Shown here: piece after piece, positions 59,324-64,000 of the stretch | Layout of the letters: every line of letters begins with the position of its first letter | How positions within the stretch are numbered: position 1 is the stretch's first letter | From: Mytilinidion resinicola | Lineage: Eukaryota > Ascomycota > Dothideomycetes > Mytilinidiales > Mytilinidiaceae | NCBI RefSeq assembly: GCF_010093595.1 | Contig: NW_022985451.1 | Coordinates: 1,143,715 to 1,207,714 of the forward strand | DNA: 64,000 nucleotides | Reading direction: 5' to 3' | Position numbers and translations under genes: made by a program | The notes under the pieces: generated by a model | What the model was told of the DNA's origin: nothing | Database searches by the model: none | The model's input: the letters and a program-made list of their open reading frames with translations, nothing else

Positions 59324-59954
59324 ATGAAGCCCTCCACGACCGCCGCCGCCGCTACCCTTGTCTTCCTCTTTGTCTGGCCTTCTCGCCACCGCTCTCCCCG
59401 CGGGGACACCAACTACCAGCTCTAAGACACCAACCACCAGCTCCAACGCAACTTACACTCTCACTCTCGGTCCCTTTCTCAGTCCTAAAGCTAAACTCCT
59501 GTTTGCTGAGTGGTTAAACAGGACTTAGCCTCAGGATAAACTCCTTGAAGATGATACGGTTAGGATGCCCATCCCCTCTCCCGGATATTTCCCCGAGTCT
59601 CCCAAACATCCGGGTATACTCCCTGATAATAATGAGATCGGGATTCATAACACTACTTCCGGAGGAAATTAGGGACAGTGGGAGGCACGACTGAGTTGGG
59701 ATCGACAAGGCCATTTCCGATTCGTCATGGGTGTGGGGGATGATCAGAAGCGGATTAATATCGACGTGATGGAGACATGTTGGATTTTCGAGGAGGCGGA
59801 GGTTTCGAAAGAACTTAATCAAACTGATACCTTGGAAGCACGGATCTGCGCTATGTTGCTGAGGCGTCTTCAGATATCTCTAGTGCCGAAGTGCTTCACA
59901 GTTCTTAGAATCCTTAAATCAAATTACGACGTCGTCACAAGCATCCAGGCCTGA
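59324..59954 (+). pseudogene. Relic of a secreted protein with a frameshift and two TAG codons
   Basis: ATG at 59324 starts MKPSTTAAAATLVFLFV, a signal-peptide-like stretch. A one-base slip near 59370-59376 is needed to continue as GLLATALPAGTPTTSSKT, which completes a signal peptide and a Thr/Ser-rich linker. The same frame then reads LTLGPFLSPKAKLLFAEWLN, TAG at 59526-59528, LPDNNEIGIHNTTSGGN, TAG at 59670-59672, GQWEARLSWDRQGHFRFVM and on to a TGA ending at 59954. The protein family is unknown to me. Because one frame stays protein-like through both stops, I read it as a decayed gene. Confidence 0.55.
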
Positions 59955-60119
59955 ATCTAAATGCATAAGAAAGATGAAATGAAGTTTGCTTGCTTCCATA
60001 CATTCGTTACTCGTATTCTCTAGCCAAAACACCTTACCCGCCAACTCATTCAACTACTGTCTACCCCAAGACACGCCCATCCCTCTCTGTCATACTCTCC
60101 CTATCCTCTCATACGTCGA

Positions 60120-61950
60120 CTAATACTCCTTCTCATTTCCCTCATTATAGGTCACGCTCCTCTTCCTCTGTGCCTCCAGCTCATAATCCGTCAAGCTCAT
60201 CTTCCTCTGCGCGCCCTGCTGGTGCTGCACATCCGCGACATCCTGGAAGCTAACACTGGGCACGAAGCCGGACGACTGCCACGCATGCGGCACCTTGGCG
60301 TACAACTCGTCGACTTGCTCGAGGGAGAGACCCTTGGTCTCGTAGATCATGCCCCACACGAAGAAGATGCAGATGAAGCAGCAGCCGCCCCAGATGAAGA
60401 AGACTTTGGAGCCGAGGTTGGCGTCGCCGGGGTCGTTGTTTACGAGATAGGGTGTTGCACTGGTGAAGAAAGGTTAGAGCACATTTTTTGAAAAGAGTTG
60501 GGTAACTAAGGTAGCACTTACTATGCAATAGCCCAGTTCAGAAGCCAATTGGACGCGGTGGTCATAGAAAGCGACTTTGCACGGACTTTGAGCGGGAAGA
60601 TCTCACCGGTGACGACCCACGCAACGGGTCCCCAAGAGCAGGCGAAGAAGAAAATGTAGATACACACGAAAGCGATCAAAGCTTTCTGAGCGGCAAGATT
60701 CTGGACACCAGCTACAGTTCCGGTAATAGCGACGATGAATTGGCAAACGGCCATACCGATGGCGCCAAAGAGGAGTAGGGGGCGACGACCCCATTTCTCA
60801 ACCATGTACAAACCCGGGAAAGTCGATCCGACATTGACACAAGAAGTGATCAAGCTCACGACGAACGGGTTGGAGATGCCGGAGTTCTTGAAGAAGGAGG
60901 TACCATAGTAGAAGATGAAATTCACACCAGTCAGCTGCTGAAGGGCTTGGAGGAGGCAGCCAGTAGCGAGACGGAATCCTAGGTTGCCCTTGAAGCAGTC
61001 GAAGTAAGTGGCCTTGCCAAGAGACAGCTCGTATTCGTGGTTGGCAGTGATCTCAGCCAACTCTTCCAAGAGAGCAGGGTGTTCGACGTCGAGTCTTCGA
61101 AGCTTGGAGAGCGATCTAGCGGCCTTCTCCGGCTTGCCCGTCTTAATTAGGTAACGTGGAGTTTCAGGAAGAAATATGCATCCCGTGATCAAAATGATGG
61201 CCCATGCAAATTGAACAGCAATTGGAATGCGGTAGGAGCCGGTATCATTGCGATTCTTTGCGGCATTGTCGACGATGGCGGCGAGAAGGAGACCAATGGT
61301 TATAGCCAGCTGGTAGCAACCGACGACAGCACCACGAATCCACTTGGGAGAAGTTTCAGACTGGTAAAGAGGGACTGGTGTCGTTAGTGCGAGCTTTGGA
61401 AAGGTGGGGGAGGTGCACTAACTTGTGGCTGAGATCATTCCGACACCATAACCCGCAAAGAAACGGCCAGCGACGAACATGGGAATCTGCGTAGCAGCGG
61501 TTTGCAGAATGACGCCTAAGCAGAAGACCATTACGCATGCAATCAATCCCAATCGTCTACCAATGAAATCGGCAACGGCTACTCATGTATTAGATTTCAT
61601 TGAACCCGTTACACGACACAAAACTTACGAGCAGCAGTCAAGGCACCAAAGAAAGTTCCGGCGGAAAGAATAGATACAATCTCAGATGATTGGCTGGAAG
61701 TGACATCCGGTAGGTGGTCTTTGGTGTTGATATAGCCGGTTGAGAACTCCTTCCTCCAGTAGTTCATGCCCAGGATGCCACCAATCGTGCCAGTATCATA
61801 TCTAGCGGAGGTCAGCTAAAGCCCAGATAGCGCATGAAGTTACGTATCCTACCCGAAGAGAACACCACCGAAGGCGACGAAGAGACCGATAAAAATGGCA
61901 GGCAAGGCAGAGCCAGGAGTGCCCGGAGGCGGCCTGAGCATGATACCCAT
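60120..61950 (-). CDS. MFS hexose transporter, high-affinity glucose transporter type
   Basis: Plasma-membrane sugar/proton symporter family protein. Five exons: 61853-61950, 61629-61801, 61423-61578, 60522-61374 and 60120-60459, introns 48-62 nt, 539 aa, all phases closing. Twelve membrane segments are expected. Signatures in order: GYDTGTIGGILGM after segment 1, PVADFIGRRLGL (restored by splicing), GRFFAGYGVGMISATIPLYQSE, PETPRYLIKTGK, QQLTGVNFIFYYG in segment 7, EKWGRRPLLL, PVAWVVTGEIFPLKVRAK and ETKGLSLEQVDELY. The cytosolic tail is about 60 residues and Gln-rich. ATG at 61950 (MGIMLRPPPGTPGSALPAIF) is typical. It could be a transporter or a glucose sensor; the short tail favours transport. 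Confidence 0.97.
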
Positions 61951-64000
61951 CTTGAATTCGTCGGGAGGTTGCGCAACTACGATACTGGGTACAAATAGGC
62001 GCGAAGAGCGTCGGTATGGTGTGCTTGACACTTGGCGATGGTGGAAGAAAAAGAGGAGACCCGATGATGTTTATGTAGTGCTCGGTAGGTTGGTAGTGGT
62101 TTCCTTCAAGAAATAGTACGTGTCTGAGCTCCCAAAGCACTAGCAGCGGGCAACGACAGTGGCGCGCCGCGGCAGGATGGAGAAGCATCCTTTACTGGAC
62201 GCCACCCATGTCTAGGCTATGATGACCACGGGATCCTAGGCCCGTGGCGGCTTGGGAGTGCGTGACACTAACGATCCATGGACGGCTCGAACCATGACGA
62301 TGTGACCAACCGTCAAGGTGATCCCCGCTACCGCGGTTGAACTTGATGGAAACCGTGCCTCTAATTTGTTCACGGGACTATAAAATCAGAGAACACGTTT
62401 GAACTTCAGAATGACGACAACGCAAAAGTTGAAATCTAGACGAAACAGGAGTACTATGAAGATGGAATTGATGCTTTGGGTTGGAGGCTGATATCGGAAA
62501 GATCGCGGGAGAATAACAGAAAGTTGGAGGCGGCGCGCGGACACTACCAGAGGGTGCAGCTTTTAGCTTCATGCATGTGGGGAGTGGATGCGGGGAAAGA
62601 AGCTGCATCGTCAGAAAGTCGTGCCACCTACCTCAGCGAGACCCCGATGTGGCCAATTTTCGATCCCGATGCTGTCATAGTCATAATTGATCAGCTGCTA
62701 CTTCGTGGATGCTCGCGTAGCTGTGACCGATCGAGTTTTTTTTGCCATGAAGCTTTACGAATTGTTTCTTCATGGATAGATTCAGAAGTGAAGCCTCGAC
62801 AACAGCCCGGTGGCTGTCCACCCGAGAATCTTTCCGTGGGACTGCTTGCGAAGCAGGTTGCCGCTAAAGTGGTCTAGATGGAGTATTGCTCACAGTCTGC
62901 TTCTAGCCAAGCTTGCATTCTTCAGGAATAGTTACCTTTGTATGGAAGAATTCTAGAAGACTTCCAAAACTTGGCTTCGAGATCGGTCTATGACCAGCTA
63001 GCGTGGGCATCCGTGCAAACTAAGTGCCTTCTACACTCCTAAATGTCGGCAGTTGAAAACCCCGCCAAAGTCCAGAGCCTCCACAGTGGTGTAGAGGGAT
63101 GGTTACAACAGGACCTTGTCAGCCTCCAGTCGTAGTCGACGCCAACGTAGAGAGGGTGTGGAGACACCACAGATGTGTTCCGGAGTTCCCCATGGAGAAG
63201 CCCCGAGCATCATGATCTGATGAAGCAAGGCGTGAGCTGAAACCCGCATTATGGAAGAAGTAGACCGGACTGAAGACTAATGCCAGGAGCCTGTCAGGCG
63301 GTTCAACATCGAGGCACAAAGCGACGCTGGATCTCGAGGCGGCCCTGGCACGATCGTGGAGTTTGGAAACGGAAAAGCGTTGATTGGACACGGTGGGAAA
63401 GGCCGTGGAACTTGCACTACTACTGTGAGGAGCGAGAAGATAATGCACGTAATCTTGGTTGGTGGCGTGGCACTACTTAGATGAGATTCCCAACGCAGGG
63501 TGTAGCAGGCCTCTAGAACGGAGTACATGGTGTTTGTTGGGATACAGGGAGTATCGACCCAGGGCATAAACCTATCGGAAACAAAGGTGGCGATTGACAC
63601 CGCAAGTCTAGGTTTTGAAGAGGTACTGGTGGTTGCAAGGAGGTTGAATTCTGCCTATGCGATGATCTACCTAGGCGATGATCTACTCGAAGGATCTTGC
63701 TGAAGTGTGGAGAGCGGTGCTAACGAAGAATGAAAGATGTCGGGTCTACATCCCGAATTCAAAGATTAGAATGACTTGTCAAATATAGGAGAAGTTCTCC
63801 AATCAAGGGAGCCGTCACTCATACCATAGGTCAGTAGAGCTCAATGTATTGGACCTCGATCTCTGTCACATGATTTACACGTGATAGCTTCACTCGTAGA
63901 ATCACTACTTCTGTTCAATGCCCTCCAACTCACGAAAAAGCTCGAATTCTATGCAACAACCTTGAAACGGTGAAGGACGACGCACGTCTGGTTCAAGATC
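61951..64000. other. Right-end region upstream of the transporter
   Basis: About 2 kb. The first few hundred bases are transporter promoter. Open frames at 62476-62877 (+) and 63119-63600 (-) show no recognisable domain and were not called. No RNA gene or mobile element seen. Confidence 0.45.

Noticed and set aside
62476..62877. 133-codon plus-strand frame
   Set aside because: No motif, in the upstream region of the transporter, codon use unlike the neighbouring genes.
63119..63600. Overlapping minus-strand frames near the right end
   Set aside because: Two frames overlap in the same DNA; neither has a recognisable domain.

Overview
The window is nuclear DNA of a filamentous ascomycete (Pezizomycotina; the HAP2, VPS53 and CFT1 sequences and the short introns suit a Dothideomycete-like fungus, but the class is an inference). 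The evidence is many introns of about 46-230 nt with GT...AG borders and CTAAC-like branch sites, and single-copy fungal genes such as PEX6, CFT1, YTH1, VPS53, CKS1 and HAP2. I rebuilt exon structures by hand from splice borders and reading-frame continuity, so each is a prediction.

Layout. 1-1.5 kb: gene-free. 1.6-7.8 kb: GH18 chitinase (+), VPS53 (+), YTH1 (-). 8.3-13.3 kb: gene-poor, with a TPR relic and a SET-MYND gene (-) interrupted by one in-frame TAG. 13.4-31.6 kb: dense core block with a UstYa-like DUF3328 gene (+), a steryl-ester-lipase-like hydrolase (-), PEX6 (+), a small basic protein (-), CFT1 (-), an LMBD1-like transporter (+) and CKS1 (+). 32.4-36.7 kb: three tandem F-box paralogues, two of them broken. 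36.7-39.1 kb: gene-poor, with two diverged copies of an element carrying Pol III-like A and B boxes, then a small cysteine-containing reading frame. 40.1-41.1 kb: SAM methyltransferase. 41.6-43.8 kb: degenerate repeat region whose unit changes orientation. 45.2-46.3 kb: HAP2, with about 5 kb of GC-rich, gene-free DNA upstream. 51.6-56.1 kb: MaoC-like hot-dog protein and a secreted sedolisin. 56-59.3 kb: gene-free, with a second patch of the 42-kb motif. 59.3-60 kb: relic of a secreted protein. 60.1-62 kb: hexose transporter. 62-64 kb: nothing convincing.

Most intact genes are housekeeping: polyadenylation (YTH1 and CFT1 are both CPSF subunits), Golgi retrograde transport (VPS53), peroxisome biogenesis (PEX6), cell cycle (CKS1), CCAAT transcription (HAP2) and vacuolar cobalamin transport. 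A nutrition and secretion group (chitinase, sedolisin, sugar transporter, lipase) sits around it. I see no biosynthetic cluster, transposase, CRISPR array or tRNA gene. The unusual material lies in the gene-poor stretches. Reading frames there are broken by stop codons, and the best-supported pair (Q to TAA and W to TGA in F-box B) fits C-to-T and G-to-A transitions as in repeat-induced point mutation. The same stretches hold the two unexplained repeat families.
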